Below, piece by piece: positions 21,285 through 31,180 of a stretch of DNA of 64,000 bases; within the stretch, counting starts at the first letter, position 1; every line of letters starts with the position of its first letter. Source of the stretch: Prochlorococcus marinus str. MIT 9312 (GTDB lineage Bacteria > Cyanobacteriota > Cyanobacteriia > PCC-6307 > Cyanobiaceae); NCBI RefSeq assembly GCF_000012645.1, contig NC_007577.1, positions 1,488,001 to 1,552,000 of the forward strand. Direction: 5' to 3'. The notes beneath the pieces were generated by a model. That model searched no databases, was not told where the DNA came from, and saw only the letters and a program-made list of their open reading frames with translations. Both the position numbers and the translations under genes were made by a program.

Positions 21285-22043
21285 ATGGAAAATTATAAAG
21301 ACCCTATCTCACTATTTAAACAAACAAATTTTTCAAAGACTATTTGGTGGAAATTAAAAGTTAATATTTCTGGATATCAAAATGAAAAAGAAAATAAGTT
21401 AGTGACAGAAATTTGTAAAAATAGAATTTTTAGACTACTTTACCCAAATATTCATCAACGTACCCATAAATTTTCAAGGATTTTAGTTCAACTATATGAA
21501 GATGGTTACGTCTGTTGGATAAATTTGGATGAATTGATTATTGAGAAAAGCGAATTAAGAAAAACTGAGAATTTTAAAAATGAACACTTCTTTATAAAAG
21601 ATAAAGTTCCCTTAATTATAAAATGGATACAAAAACAATCTGAGTTAACGAATGAATATCTTTGGGGAGGTACATTAGGACCCAATTTTGATTGTTCCGG
21701 ATTAATTCAGACTGCTTTCTTCATACATCATATTCATATTCCTAGAGACTCTTTTCAAATAAAAAGTTTTTGTAAACACCTTTTTTATTTCAAAGAATCT
21801 TATGCAGCTCTTCAACCAGGAGATCTTTTGTTTTTTGGAAATAAAGAAAAATGTGACCATATAGGAATCTACAAAGGAGATGGGTTATATTACCATAGCT
21901 CTGGAAAGGAGTTTGGAAGAAATGGAATAGGATTAGATAGTTTCAAAGAGACTAATGACCCAATTTCATTGCATTATAAATCCAAACTAATCTCAGCCGG
22001 AAGAGTCGTAAGAAATTATAGGTGGGATAGAAGTATTAGATAG
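21285..22043 (+). CDS. NlpC/P60 family cysteine peptidase
   Basis: A probable cell-wall peptide hydrolase of 252 residues. The catalytic triad is visible as Cys137 in FDCSGLIQ, His192 in KCDHIGIY and His204 in YYHSSG. The N-terminal 100 residues look like an SH3-type beta domain, as in the cyanobacterial dipeptidyl peptidase of this family that cuts gamma-D-Glu-diaminopimelate links. No clear signal peptide is seen, so a cytoplasmic role in recycling muropeptides is possible. Its divergent neighbour is a beta-lactamase-fold protein, so the pair may serve wall turnover. Confidence 0.85.
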   Translation: MENYKDPISLFKQTNFSKTIWWKLKVNISGYQNEKENKLVTEICKNRIFRLLYPNIHQRTHKFSRILVQLYEDGYVCWINLDELIIEKSELRKTENFKNEHFFIKDKVPLIIKWIQKQSELTNEYLWGGTLGPNFDCSGLIQTAFFIHHIHIPRDSFQIKSFCKHLFYFKESYAALQPGDLLFFGNKEKCDHIGIYKGDGLYYHSSGKEFGRNGIGLDSFKETNDPISLHYKSKLISAGRVVRNYRWDRSIR

Positions 22044-22091
22044 CAGTCTTTTAATTAAATTAAAATATAAGACCTTCTTTAAATTTTAAAA

Positions 22092-22682
22092 TTAACCAGT
22101 AGTCCAAATATTCTGAATTAGTTGCATTATGTTGTTCAAATGCAGTGTTCCAACAAGAAGCCATGCAAAAACTGCACCACCGCAACCGCCTAGCCAAAAT
22201 CCACTTGTAAAGTCAGCCCACCCTGCTCTAGTAAATAAATCTGCAGGAGGATTATTAACAGTAGCATCAGGAGGTTGCACATTAGGTGCTTTACCTGGGG
22301 CGTTATAAAGAACTAAAAGTGCTGTCAAAATATGAACCGCGCCAATAGCAGCAAGTAATCCTGCGGTTAATGCGAAATCAGAATTTCTTAAAGGACCAGT
22401 CATAGTAAATGGACCATATAAGAGATAACCTAAAGCCGCTCCAGTTTCTAAACCTCTAAAATTTGGAGAAATGCCTTCTCTATAAAAAGGTAAATTATTT
22501 ATAAAAACTTTGGTAAAATAACCACTATTAACTGGGGTAGCCAAATTCCCAACAAACGGATCAGCAACAGTTTTAACAGCCCATTGTTCTGCGATACCAA
22601 TATCTGTAGGCAGGACACTTTGATCTATATATTTTTCGGGAAATTTAGGATTGGCTCCTAATGGTGTTTGTGAATCGCTCAT
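22092..22682 (-). CDS. psaL: Photosystem I subunit XI
   Basis: A membrane subunit at the trimer interface of photosystem I, needed for trimer formation in cyanobacteria. It has 196 residues, with a soluble N-terminal arm ([18 protein letters not shown]) and hydrophobic helices around residues 75-95, 105-125 and 160-190. The conserved [17 protein letters not shown] precedes the first helix and carries chlorophyll contacts. It follows psaI by 30 bases on the same strand, the usual psaI-psaL order. Confidence 0.96.
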   Translation of the reverse strand: MSDSQTPLGANPKFPEKYIDQSVLPTDIGIAEQWAVKTVADPFVGNLATPVNSGYFTKVFINNLPFYREGISPNFRGLETGAALGYLLYGPFTMTGPLRNSDFALTAGLLAAIGAVHILTALLVLYNAPGKAPNVQPPDATVNNPPADLFTRAGWADFTSGFWLGGCGGAVFAWLLVGTLHLNNIMQLIQNIWTTG

Positions 22683-22712
22683 TTTAAAAAAGGATAATGT
22701 GATAATTAATTT

Positions 22713-22826
22713 TTATTCAGTAGCCGTTATGAATCTGCCTATTAAAACAATAAAAACAGCAGGTGCTACCAAGCCAATCATGGGGACAAAGACCGAAGGC
22801 AGAAGATTTGAAAATTCAGATGACAT
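22713..22826 (-). CDS. psaI: Photosystem I subunit VIII
   Basis: A single-helix photosystem I subunit of 37 residues beside PsaL. The sequence MSSEFSNLLPSVFVPMIG is followed by a hydrophobic helix (LVAPAVFIVLIGRFI). The frame is open for 37 further codons upstream to 22937, but the family always begins near MSSEF, so I place the ATG at 22826. It heads a psaI-psaL operon, and an inverted repeat lies 29 bases upstream of the start. Confidence 0.93.
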   Translation of the reverse strand: MSSEFSNLLPSVFVPMIGLVAPAVFIVLIGRFITATE

Positions 22827-22855
22827 AATTCGTTTAACATCTTTAAACACTTTAG

Positions 22856-22872
22856 TATTTATCTGATAAATA
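22856..22872 (-). promoter_or_regulatory. Inverted repeat upstream of psaI-psaL
   Basis: A perfect palindrome, TATTTAT-CTG-ATAAATA (7-bp arms, 3-base centre), 29 bases upstream of the psaI start in the 92-base spacer shared with a divergent gene. It could be an operator or overlap a -10 element. It does not match the HLR1 direct-repeat consensus of RpaB. Confidence 0.4.
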
Positions 22873-22918
22873 GTGTTAATTTTATTACTGGATGATATAA
22901 AAATTATTAACTTTTTAC

Positions 22919-23302
22919 ATGTTAAATTTTTTCGCAATATTACTCATTATTTTTATTGTATTTTTACTATTAATTTTTAAAAAAAGACAGTTTAAAAATG
23001 CAATAAATTTAAAAAACTTATCTTCAAATAAACTTATAAATAATAATAATAAAAATATATCTAAAAAGAATAGTGTTTCTTACAAGCATGAAGATACCAT
23101 ATACTCAGAATTTGATAAAAAGGCTCTAAGAAATAAAATGTTTAAACTTTTTCAAAGCCATAAAGAAGATAAATTAAAAGCTTTAAAAATTGCAGAGAAA
23201 TTAGCTGATAAATCAATATTGCCTATTCTTAGAAGAGGTTTAAAAGATACATCTCCAGAGATAGTTGAAAAGTCAGCTTACTTAATTAGAAACTTTAAGT
23301 AA
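22919..23302 (+). CDS. Membrane-anchored protein with HEAT-like C-terminus
   Basis: I do not recognise this 127-residue protein as a named family. The N-terminus is a strongly hydrophobic helix (residues 2-20) followed by a basic KKRQFK stop-transfer sequence. A polar Asn/Lys-rich linker follows, and the last 45 residues (ALKIAEKLADKSILPILRRG and then LKDTSPEIVEKSAYLI) look like one and a half HEAT or PBS-lyase-type repeats. A scaffold or chaperone role near the photosynthetic membrane is speculation. The gene diverges from psaI-psaL and overlaps the glycosyltransferase tail by 8 bases. Confidence 0.7.
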   Translation: MLNFFAILLIIFIVFLLLIFKKRQFKNAINLKNLSSNKLINNNNKNISKKNSVSYKHEDTIYSEFDKKALRNKMFKLFQSHKEDKLKALKIAEKLADKSILPILRRGLKDTSPEIVEKSAYLIRNFK

Positions 23303-24269
23303 AAGTTTCATTCTTCTTGCTTTCATCAATTTCTCTAACTCTATAAATTGGTCTGTTTTGACTCTCATGATAAGTCCGAATTAAAAGCTCACTTAATAAT
23401 CCAAAGCTAAATAATTGAACCCCTGCAATTCCTAATATTAATGCAAACATAAGCATCGGACGATTCCCAATATCTTCTCCCAATATTTTTATAATTAACA
23501 AATAAGAACTCATTGAGAGACTAATCAGAATACTAATTATTCCAATAAAACCAAATCCATACATAGGTCTTGTTAAAAATTTAGTCATAAACCAAACAGT
23601 TAGTAAATCCATTAACACCCTAAAAGTTCTATCAATCCCATATTTACTTGATCCATATTTACGACTTCTATGATTGACCTTGATTTCCTTAATTTTTGCA
23701 CCTTCAATATTTGCTAAAACTGGAAGAAACCTGTGCAGTTCTCCATATAGTTTAATATCATCAATTATTTCTTTTTTAAAAGCTTTTAATGAACATCCAT
23801 AATCATGCAACTTCAAACCTGTTACTTGAGCTATTAATTGATTTGCTATTTTTGATGGTATCTTCCTATTAATTAATTTATCTTTTCTATCAAACCTCCA
23901 ACCACATATCAAATCATAGCCATTATTAATTTCTGAAATTAATTTAGGTATATCATTAGGGTCATTCTGTAAGTCACCATCCAATGTAATTACAATGTTA
24001 CCTTTTGAGTGATCAAAGCCAGCTGACATTGCTGCAGTTTGTCCATAATTTTTACGAAGAGAAATTACTGACAATTCCTGAATTTTGTGAGTTAAGTGTT
24101 TTAATACTCGATGAGTATTGTCTTTAGACCCATCATTTACAACAATCAATTCAAAATCAAATTTATGTGATGCCATTACACTTATAACTTCATCTAATAA
24201 AAAACCAATACTTTCACTTTCATTGAAAACAGGAATAATAATTGATATTAATTGGTTTATATTTGACAT
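23295..24269 (-). CDS. Family 2 glycosyltransferase, polyprenyl-phosphate type
   Basis: A GT-A fold transferase of 324 residues resembling dolichol-phosphate mannosyltransferase/GtrB proteins, which charge a polyprenyl phosphate with a sugar at the inner membrane. The catalytic domain starts ISIIIPVFNESESIG. The DxD motif is Asp97 and Asp99 in LDGDLQNDP, and CGWRFDR lies further on. Two C-terminal membrane helices (about residues 235-260 and 270-290) match the GtrB layout. Donor sugar and acceptor glycan are unknown; envelope glycan or LPS decoration is likely. Confidence 0.85.
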   Translation of the reverse strand: MSNINQLISIIIPVFNESESIGFLLDEVISVMASHKFDFELIVVNDGSKDNTHRVLKHLTHKIQELSVISLRKNYGQTAAMSAGFDHSKGNIVITLDGDLQNDPNDIPKLISEINNGYDLICGWRFDRKDKLINRKIPSKIANQLIAQVTGLKLHDYGCSLKAFKKEIIDDIKLYGELHRFLPVLANIEGAKIKEIKVNHRSRKYGSSKYGIDRTFRVLMDLLTVWFMTKFLTRPMYGFGFIGIISILISLSMSSYLLIIKILGEDIGNRPMLMFALILGIAGVQLFSFGLLSELLIRTYHESQNRPIYRVREIDESKKNETFT

Positions 24270-24324
24270 ATTTATTTAGATAATAATCCTATAATTTTAA
24301 CTTAATTTAGAAGAATAAAATTAA

Positions 24325-24355
24325 ACAAAAAAAATCACCACATTCGTGGTGATTT
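24325..24355 (-). terminator. Intrinsic terminator of psaA-psaB
   Basis: A 10-bp perfect stem, AAATCACCAC with GTGGTGATTT, and a four-base loop, followed on the minus strand by a U-rich run. It begins 19 bases after the psaB stop, so it ends the psaAB message. Confidence 0.9.
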
Positions 24356-24373
24356 GTATTATTTAAGAAGACT

Positions 24374-26602
24374 TTAACCGAACTTACCTGATGTTGATGC
24401 AATCACAAAGGCTCCAAATGTAAGGATGTTTCCTATCGTGAAATGTGCCAAACCAACTAATCTAGCTTGAACAATTGAAAGTGCAACTGGCTTATCTCTC
24501 CAGCCTACAAGGTTAGCTATTGGTGTGCGCTGATGTGCCCAAACTAATGTTTCTATTAATTCTTGCCAATAACCACGCCATGAAATCAGGAACATAAATC
24601 CAGTAGCCCAAACTAAATGACCAAATAGGAACATCCAAGCCCAAGGAGATAAGGAGTTAACACCAAATGGATTATATCCATTAATTAACTGTGATGAATT
24701 GAGCCATAGATAATCTCTAAACCAACCCATTAAGTAGGTACCTGATTCATTAAATTGAGCCATATTACCTTGCCAAATTGTTAGGTGCTTCCAGTGCCAG
24801 TAGAAAGTTACCCATGCAATAAGATTTAATGCCCAGAACATTGCAAGGTACATAGCATCCCATGAAGAACTATCACAAGTTCCTCCACGACCTGGTCCAT
24901 CGCAAGGGAAAGCATAACCTAAATCCTTTTTATCAGGAATTAATTTTGTACCTCTAGCATCTAATGCTCCTTTAATAAGGATTAGTGCTGTTGTATGAAG
25001 TCCTAGCGCTATAGCATGATGAACTAAGAAATCTGCTGGTCCAATAGGCAAGAAAGAGCTTAGAGCATCTTGTCTATTAATTAGATCCATCCAATAGTGA
25101 TTTCCTGGCATAGAGTTTGCTGCTATAGTTGCAGAACTCGTAGGATCAGATAATAAAGCATCGAAGCCATACATCATTTTCCCTTGGGCAGCTTGAACAA
25201 ACTGAGCAAATACAGGTTCAATTAGAATTTGTTTTTCTGGATTTCCAAAAGCTACTACTACATCGTTATGAACATAAATTCCAAGAGTATGGAATCCCAG
25301 TAACATTGTTACCCAACTTAAGTGACTTATTAGTGCTTCTTTGGTTCCTAAGACTCTAGCTAAAACATTATCTTTGTTTACTTCTGGATCATAATCACGT
25401 ACAAAGAAAATAGCCCCATGAGCAAAAGCTCCCACCATTAAGAACATAGCTATGTATTGATGGTGAGTATATAGAGCTGACTGTGTAGTGTAATCTCTAG
25501 CAATAAAAGCATAAGAAGGAAGAGCTCCCATATGTTGAGCAACTAGAGAAGTAGCAACACCAAGAGATGCTAAAGCTAAACCTAATTGAAAGTGTAGAGA
25601 GTTGTTAACCGTCTCATAAATTCCATCATGACTAATTCCGAAACTACCTTTATGAGGGTCATTTGGATGTCTAGTGTTATGAGCTTCAGTAATTTCTTTG
25701 AGGCTGTGTCCTATGCCAAAAGTATTTCTATACATATGGCCAGCAATTACAAAAACACAACCAATTGCAATATGATGATGTGCAATATCAGTAAGCCATA
25801 AAGCTTCACTTTGAGGATGTAGTCCTCCTAAGAACGTAAAGATTGCTGTTCCAGCACCCTCTGCAGTTCCGAATACTTGATCTAAAGAATCAGGATTTTG
25901 TGCATAAGCACCCCAATTTAGAGTAAAGAAAGGAGCTAATCCTGCAGGATGAGGAAGAACTGTTAACCAATTGTCCCAACCAACATGCTGACCTCTAGAT
26001 TCTGGAATTGCTACATGAACCAAATGTCCTGTCCAAGCAATACTACTGAAACCAAATAAGACAGATAAATGATGATTTAACTGTGCCTCAGCATTTTTAA
26101 ACCAAGCTAGTGTAGGTCTGAATTTAGGCTGTAAATGTAACCAACCAGCAAATAAAACCCAACAAGCTAAAATGCTCATAAAGATTGAAGCCTGAAAAAG
26201 TTGCTCGTTAGTTCTCATACCGATTGTGTACCACCAATGGTAAAGGCCTGAGTAAGCTATGTTAACTGGACCATTAGCTCCAGCTTGAGTCATTGCTTCT
26301 GTTATGCCTTCTCCAAAATGAGGATCCCAAATTGCATGGGCAATTGGACGGACATGAGTTGGATCAAGTACAAATTGCTCAAAGTTACCCTGCCAAGCTA
26401 CATGGAATAGGTTACCAGCTACCCAAAGGGCGATAATTGCTAGATGACCAAAATGGGTAGAGAAAAGCTTCTGATAAAGCTTTTCTTCAGTCATTCCATC
26501 ATGACTCTCAAAGTCATGAGCGGTTGCTATTCCGTACCATATTCGGCGGGTTGTCGGGTCCTGAGCTAGACCCTGGTTAAATGATGGAAATTTTGTTGCC
26601 AT
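24374..26602 (-). CDS. psaB: Photosystem I P700 apoprotein A2
   Basis: One half of the photosystem I core heterodimer, binding P700, the A0/A1 cofactors and part of the FX cluster in the thylakoid membrane. It has 742 residues and eleven predicted helices with many chlorophyll-ligand histidines ([17 protein letters not shown]). The two FX cysteines are in [15 protein letters not shown]. It lies 27 bases downstream of psaA in the same operon and is followed by a strong terminator. The ATG start, [12 protein letters not shown], is the standard N-terminus. Confidence 0.99.
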   Translation of the reverse strand: MATKFPSFNQGLAQDPTTRRIWYGIATAHDFESHDGMTEEKLYQKLFSTHFGHLAIIALWVAGNLFHVAWQGNFEQFVLDPTHVRPIAHAIWDPHFGEGITEAMTQAGANGPVNIAYSGLYHWWYTIGMRTNEQLFQASIFMSILACWVLFAGWLHLQPKFRPTLAWFKNAEAQLNHHLSVLFGFSSIAWTGHLVHVAIPESRGQHVGWDNWLTVLPHPAGLAPFFTLNWGAYAQNPDSLDQVFGTAEGAGTAIFTFLGGLHPQSEALWLTDIAHHHIAIGCVFVIAGHMYRNTFGIGHSLKEITEAHNTRHPNDPHKGSFGISHDGIYETVNNSLHFQLGLALASLGVATSLVAQHMGALPSYAFIARDYTTQSALYTHHQYIAMFLMVGAFAHGAIFFVRDYDPEVNKDNVLARVLGTKEALISHLSWVTMLLGFHTLGIYVHNDVVVAFGNPEKQILIEPVFAQFVQAAQGKMMYGFDALLSDPTSSATIAANSMPGNHYWMDLINRQDALSSFLPIGPADFLVHHAIALGLHTTALILIKGALDARGTKLIPDKKDLGYAFPCDGPGRGGTCDSSSWDAMYLAMFWALNLIAWVTFYWHWKHLTIWQGNMAQFNESGTYLMGWFRDYLWLNSSQLINGYNPFGVNSLSPWAWMFLFGHLVWATGFMFLISWRGYWQELIETLVWAHQRTPIANLVGWRDKPVALSIVQARLVGLAHFTIGNILTFGAFVIASTSGKFG

Positions 26603-26629
26603 TGAATTAAAAAGGTGAAGTTCAGGTAA

Positions 26630-28933
26630 TTAGCCCAGCCCGAAAAGGCGAGCATGGAAGAAAGCCCAAGTAGTTGCTATACCTCCGAGAAGGAAGTGAG
26701 CTACACCAACGGCTCTACCTTGAGTAATTGAAAGTGCTCTTGGTTGTATTGTTGGGGCAACTTTAAGCTTGTTATGAGCCCATACTATTGATTCAAATAA
26801 TTCTTGCCAATAGCCTCTTCCACTGAATAAGAACATCAAACTAAACGCCCATATGAAGTGAGCTCCTAAGAACATCAATCCATACATACTAATAGCTTCA
26901 CCGTAACTTGTTAGTACTTGAGATGATTGAGCCCATAGGAAATCTCTTAGCCAACCATTAATGGTGATAGCACTTTGAGAGAAGTTTCCTCCTGTAAGTC
27001 CCCACACATCACTTTGCATTTTCCAAGAAAAGTGGAATATAACTATTGATATGCAGTTATACATCCAGAAAAGAGCTAAGAAGACATGATCCCATGATGA
27101 AACCTGACAAGTACCACCTCTTCCTGGACCATCACAAGGGAATCTAAATCCAAGAGAAGCTTTATCTGGAATTAGTCTTGAACTTCTTGCGTAAAGTACT
27201 CCTTTAAGGAGTATTAAAACGGTTACATGTATTTGGAAAGCATGAATATGATGGATCATCAAATCAGCAGTTCCAAGTTGAATTGGAGATATGGCTACCT
27301 TTCCACCTACTTCAACTAAACTTCCGTTAAAGACTTCACTTAAAGCTTTTTGAGGTAATCCCTCCGGAGTACCAGCTAAAATTGAAGTGCCTACTGCAGA
27401 AGCTTGAATACTTTGAACCCATTGCGCAAATATTGGTTGAAGCTGAATTGCATTATCACTAAACATGTCCTGAGGTCTACCTAAAGCTCTCATAGTGTCG
27501 TTATGAATATAAAGTCCAAAACTATGAAAACCTAACCACATACAAACCCAGTTAAGATGACTTATTAAGGCATCTCTAGCTTTTAAAATCCTATCTAAAA
27601 CGTTATCAATATGTTTTGCTGGATCATAGTCTCTAACCATGGCTATACCAGCATGAGCTCCAGCCCCAACTATAAATAAAGCTCCTATCCACATATGATG
27701 TGTAAATAAACCAAGAACAGTCATATAATCAGTCGCTATGTAAGGATATGGAGGCATCGCATACATATGATGAGAAATCAGGATGCTAAGAGATCCTAGA
27801 CATGCGAGGTTTACAGATAGTTGAGCGTGTCTGCTTTCAGCCATGAACTCGAAAAGACCTTGATGACCTTTTGGTGCTGGGAATAATATTGGATCTCCTT
27901 GATGAGCTTCTAAAATCTCTTTCATACTTGAACCAATTCCATAATTAGTTCTATATAAATGACCTCCAATTATGGCAATTACACCAAAAGCTAAATGATG
28001 ATGTGCAATATCAGTCATCCATAAACTTCCAGTGACAGGATTCAAACCACCTTTAAAAGTTAAGAAATCTGAGAAAGCGAACCAATTAAGACTAAAGAAA
28101 TTACCAACTCCACTAGCTAGACCAGGAAAGATCTGACCAATTATTTGGGGATCGCAAAGCTGATGAGGCATTGGCATATCCGCAATTGTTGCGATCTTTT
28201 GACCATTAATAACTAAAGGTGATCCAGCGTCAATTGCATCAAGAAGTGCAGCTGTTGGCGCTCCAATATGAATACAATGTCCAGCCCAAGCTAGTGATCC
28301 AAGCCCAACCAAACCTGCAATATGGTGATTAAGCATTGACTCAATATTTTGGAACCATTCCAATTTTGGAGCAGCTTTATGATAATGGTATATACCTCCA
28401 TGAAGCATAAGAGCAGCCATTATTACTGCACCAATAGCCAAAGCCATTAACTCACTTTCGTTAGTAATACCCCAAGCTCTCCACATATGAAAAATTCCAG
28501 AGCTTATTTGAATACCGTTGTAGTCCGCACCAAGATTACCGTTTAGCATCTCTTGGCCGACAACAGCCCAAACTTGCTGAGCTCCTGGTTTAACATTAGT
28601 TGGATCAGCTAACCAACCTGTGTAATTTGAAAATCTTGCTCCATGGAAAAAAGCAGCACTCATCCATATAAAAATGATTGCAAGATGTCCAAAGTGAGCT
28701 GAGAAGATTTTTCTTGTTGCTTCTTCAGCATCGCCTGTATGCACATCAAAATCATGTGCATCTGCATGCAAATTCCAGATCCAAGTTGTAGTTTTTGGAC
28801 CCTTGGATAATTTAGTAGACCAGAAACCTGGCTTATCTAATTTGGCAAAATCAATAGGTCTTGGATCGGCCTTAACAGGATCTTCCAAAACTTTCTTGTT
28901 TTTTTCTCCACTTTCTGGTGGGCTGATGGTCAT
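26630..28933 (-). CDS. psaA: Photosystem I P700 apoprotein A1
   Basis: The partner of PsaB in the photosystem I core; it carries the P700 special pair and the other two FX cysteines in [16 protein letters not shown]. It has 767 residues, with the eleven-helix pattern. The N-terminus [14 protein letters not shown] is stromal and hydrophilic. A GAGGTG Shine-Dalgarno precedes the ATG at a suitable distance. It is first gene of the psaAB operon, with a 334-base upstream region that holds its promoter and an inverted repeat. Confidence 0.99.
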   Translation of the reverse strand: MTISPPESGEKNKKVLEDPVKADPRPIDFAKLDKPGFWSTKLSKGPKTTTWIWNLHADAHDFDVHTGDAEEATRKIFSAHFGHLAIIFIWMSAAFFHGARFSNYTGWLADPTNVKPGAQQVWAVVGQEMLNGNLGADYNGIQISSGIFHMWRAWGITNESELMALAIGAVIMAALMLHGGIYHYHKAAPKLEWFQNIESMLNHHIAGLVGLGSLAWAGHCIHIGAPTAALLDAIDAGSPLVINGQKIATIADMPMPHQLCDPQIIGQIFPGLASGVGNFFSLNWFAFSDFLTFKGGLNPVTGSLWMTDIAHHHLAFGVIAIIGGHLYRTNYGIGSSMKEILEAHQGDPILFPAPKGHQGLFEFMAESRHAQLSVNLACLGSLSILISHHMYAMPPYPYIATDYMTVLGLFTHHMWIGALFIVGAGAHAGIAMVRDYDPAKHIDNVLDRILKARDALISHLNWVCMWLGFHSFGLYIHNDTMRALGRPQDMFSDNAIQLQPIFAQWVQSIQASAVGTSILAGTPEGLPQKALSEVFNGSLVEVGGKVAISPIQLGTADLMIHHIHAFQIHVTVLILLKGVLYARSSRLIPDKASLGFRFPCDGPGRGGTCQVSSWDHVFLALFWMYNCISIVIFHFSWKMQSDVWGLTGGNFSQSAITINGWLRDFLWAQSSQVLTSYGEAISMYGLMFLGAHFIWAFSLMFLFSGRGYWQELFESIVWAHNKLKVAPTIQPRALSITQGRAVGVAHFLLGGIATTWAFFHARLFGLG

Positions 28934-29267
28934 CTAGCACCTCGAAAATAATTGACATTAAAGCCGATTGATCAAATCTTGGACTTATTTTTAATAATAA
29001 TGTTCAAGAAAACGAAATCATTCGGAACTTTAGATATTCGTTTCAAAAATAATAAGTCAAAGATCTTTCGTTATGCATTAACGTAACAAATGTTCTAATG
29101 ATTGTTACTATATGAATATTTTGTTAATTTTTTGTCTATGACTAAATTAAGAGTATTTTTACCCAAGTTTTGTAAGGATTTCTTTATATTTGTTTTATAT
29201 TTCACACGATTTTTTTGAAATGCATTGAAAGTATATAATTTCCTTATAACAAATAAAATTTTTTGAT
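28934..29267. promoter_or_regulatory. psaA / cbiG-cobJ divergent regulatory region
   Basis: This non-coding stretch separates the divergent psaA and CbiG-CobJ genes. It holds an inverted repeat with arms CGTTA and TAACG around a 5-base centre (29069-29083), about 136 bases upstream of the psaA start. The adjacent minus-strand GTTACGTT half is one base off an HLR1 half-site, but no second half-site follows at the right spacing. A 62-codon frame on the minus strand (29095-29283) has no family likeness and is judged noise. Confidence 0.5.
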
Positions 29268-31088
29268 TTGAAAGGAATCGCAATAGGTCTATCTAGTAAT
29301 TCAAAAGCAATTTTAAAAAGACTTCAAAAAACTGAATTTGTTGAAGAGATATATATAGCAAGCTCTTTAAAAAATGATGATATAGAAGATGATCTTGTAA
29401 AAATACATAAGCCTAAGGAAATTTTACTTAAAAAATGGCCAGAACTAGATTTAATAATTTTTATAGGATCAATTGGTGCATCGATACGTGTAATAAGTCC
29501 TTTTTTAACCTCTAAAGATAAAGATCCAGGCGTGATAGCAATAGATAACAAATGTTCCAAGATAGTGCCTTTAATTGGTTTACATCAGTCAAATACCCAA
29601 AACATCGCATTTCAAATTTCTAATTTATTTGGTGGCCAAATAATAGAGACTAATAATTCAAATGATCAAAGCTTTTTAAATCTTGATTCATTTGGGAATC
29701 AATGGGGTTGGAAAAGATCTGGCAAAATACAGAACTGGTCAAAACTAGTAATAAATCAAGCTAAGAACAAAGAAATATTTTGCAAACAATTATCTGGTAA
29801 CAGTTTATGGAAAACTTCAGAATCAGGAGAGTTGATTAATAAACTTCATCAAAAGGAAACTGAAAAACCAGATTCAACATTTCATGTGAGTATATTCGAA
29901 ACGCATGTTACAACTTGGCATCCGCGCGTATTATGGATTGGCATTGGTTGTGAGCGAAATACTAGCAAAGAACTAATAGCAAATTCTTTAAATAAAATTT
30001 TGGAGTTAGAAAATTTATCTCAGCATTCAATTGCGGGATTTGCAACTATTGATATTAAAAAAGATGAGCAAGGGATTTTAGAACTCGCTGAAGAAAATAA
30101 CTTGCCTATCAAGTTTTTTACTAAAGAAGATCTTTCAAAAATAATTGTTCCAAATCCATCAAGTGTAGTTCAAAAGGAAATTGGCACATCTTCTGTAGCA
30201 GAAGCTTCATGCTTACTCGCAGCAGGAGAAGAATCAAATTTATTAAAAGAAAAAATAATTTTTAAAGATAAAGATCTTCCAAAAAGTAAATCTGGCGCAG
30301 TTACTATTGCTATAGCTGAATCAAAAAATCAATATTATCCAAAAAATGGCGAAATACATATTATTGGAAGTGGGCCTGGCGATCTTTCCTTTTTAACCAA
30401 TAACGCAAGAAAAGCACTCTCAAGATGTAGTGTTTGGATTGGATACAAAATGTATTTAGATTTAATTAAACCATTGAAAAGGAGTGACCAGGTTTCAATT
30501 GAAAGTAAACTTACTGAGGAAAAAGAAAGATGCAGCACAGCAATTAAACTAGCCGAGGAAGGAATAAAAGTGGCTTTAATTTCGTCAGGGGAATCTGGAT
30601 TTTATGGCATGGCTGGTTTACTTTTAGAATTACTTCTAAAAATCAAAAAAGAATATAGACCTTACTTTGAAGTACACCCTGGGATCAGTAGTGTTCAATT
30701 AGCCGCTGCGCTTAGTGGAGCTCCACTAATGAATGACTTTTGTTCAATAAGCTTAAGTGATAAGTTAACGCCCTGGTCTTTAATAGAAAAAAGAATTGAG
30801 GGAGCTCTTCTAGGTGACTTCGTAATAGCTTTATTTAATCCTCAATCAATTGAAAGAAATTGGCAGCTAAAAAGTGCAATTGATCTATGTATAAAATTTA
30901 GGCAAAGTGAAACTCCCATTTTAATAGCTAGACAAGTAGGAAGAGAAAATCAATCTAGAAAATTTTTTACTTTAAACACCATTCCCTTTGAAGAAATCGA
31001 TATGTTATCAATAATTATTATTGGTAATTCTCAAACCACTTTAGTAGATGAAATATTTCTTACTCCAAGAGGATATTTACAAAAATAA
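29268..31088 (+). CDS. cobJ: CbiG-CobJ fusion (cobalamin biosynthesis; precorrin-3B C17-methyltransferase)
   Basis: A two-part corrin-ring enzyme of 606 residues. The first 340 residues match CbiG (cobalt-precorrin-5A hydrolase), including IGSIGASIRVISPFL and GIGCERNTSKELI. From about residue 362 a SAM-dependent tetrapyrrole methylase domain begins (IIGSGPGDLSFL), with the family motif VALISSGESGFYGMAG typical of CobJ/CbiH. Both halves act next to each other in ring contraction, so a fused protein makes sense. The start is TTG; upstream lies only AT-rich non-coding DNA. No cobalamin riboswitch is visible. Confidence 0.9.
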   Translation: MKGIAIGLSSNSKAILKRLQKTEFVEEIYIASSLKNDDIEDDLVKIHKPKEILLKKWPELDLIIFIGSIGASIRVISPFLTSKDKDPGVIAIDNKCSKIVPLIGLHQSNTQNIAFQISNLFGGQIIETNNSNDQSFLNLDSFGNQWGWKRSGKIQNWSKLVINQAKNKEIFCKQLSGNSLWKTSESGELINKLHQKETEKPDSTFHVSIFETHVTTWHPRVLWIGIGCERNTSKELIANSLNKILELENLSQHSIAGFATIDIKKDEQGILELAEENNLPIKFFTKEDLSKIIVPNPSSVVQKEIGTSSVAEASCLLAAGEESNLLKEKIIFKDKDLPKSKSGAVTIAIAESKNQYYPKNGEIHIIGSGPGDLSFLTNNARKALSRCSVWIGYKMYLDLIKPLKRSDQVSIESKLTEEKERCSTAIKLAEEGIKVALISSGESGFYGMAGLLLELLLKIKKEYRPYFEVHPGISSVQLAAALSGAPLMNDFCSISLSDKLTPWSLIEKRIEGALLGDFVIALFNPQSIERNWQLKSAIDLCIKFRQSETPILIARQVGRENQSRKFFTLNTIPFEEIDMLSIIIIGNSQTTLVDEIFLTPRGYLQK

Positions 31089-31180
31089 ATTTTGATTCAT
31101 AAATTAATAATAGAACGTTTTTCTTTGCTTTTTTTTAATAAGAATACTAATCTTTTATAAATAAGGATTAAGAAAATTAA

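Noticed and set aside
22827-22937. N-terminal extension of PsaI by 37 residues
   Set aside because: The extra residues are Lys/Ile/Asn-rich and unlike the family, and PsaI normally begins near the MSSEF methionine.
19195-24300. Genomic island or prophage
   Set aside because: Despite the recombinase-like gene there are no phage structural genes, integrase, tRNA boundary or direct repeats, and core psaI-psaL lies inside the stretch.
28934-29267. Complete HLR1 (RpaB) site upstream of psaA
   Set aside because: Only one half-site is close to consensus; the second half at the required spacing is missing.
29095-29283. 62-codon minus-strand frame upstream of psaA
   Set aside because: Low-complexity Lys/Asn content, no ribosome binding site, overlaps the start of the CbiG-CobJ gene and resembles no family; AT-rich chance frame.
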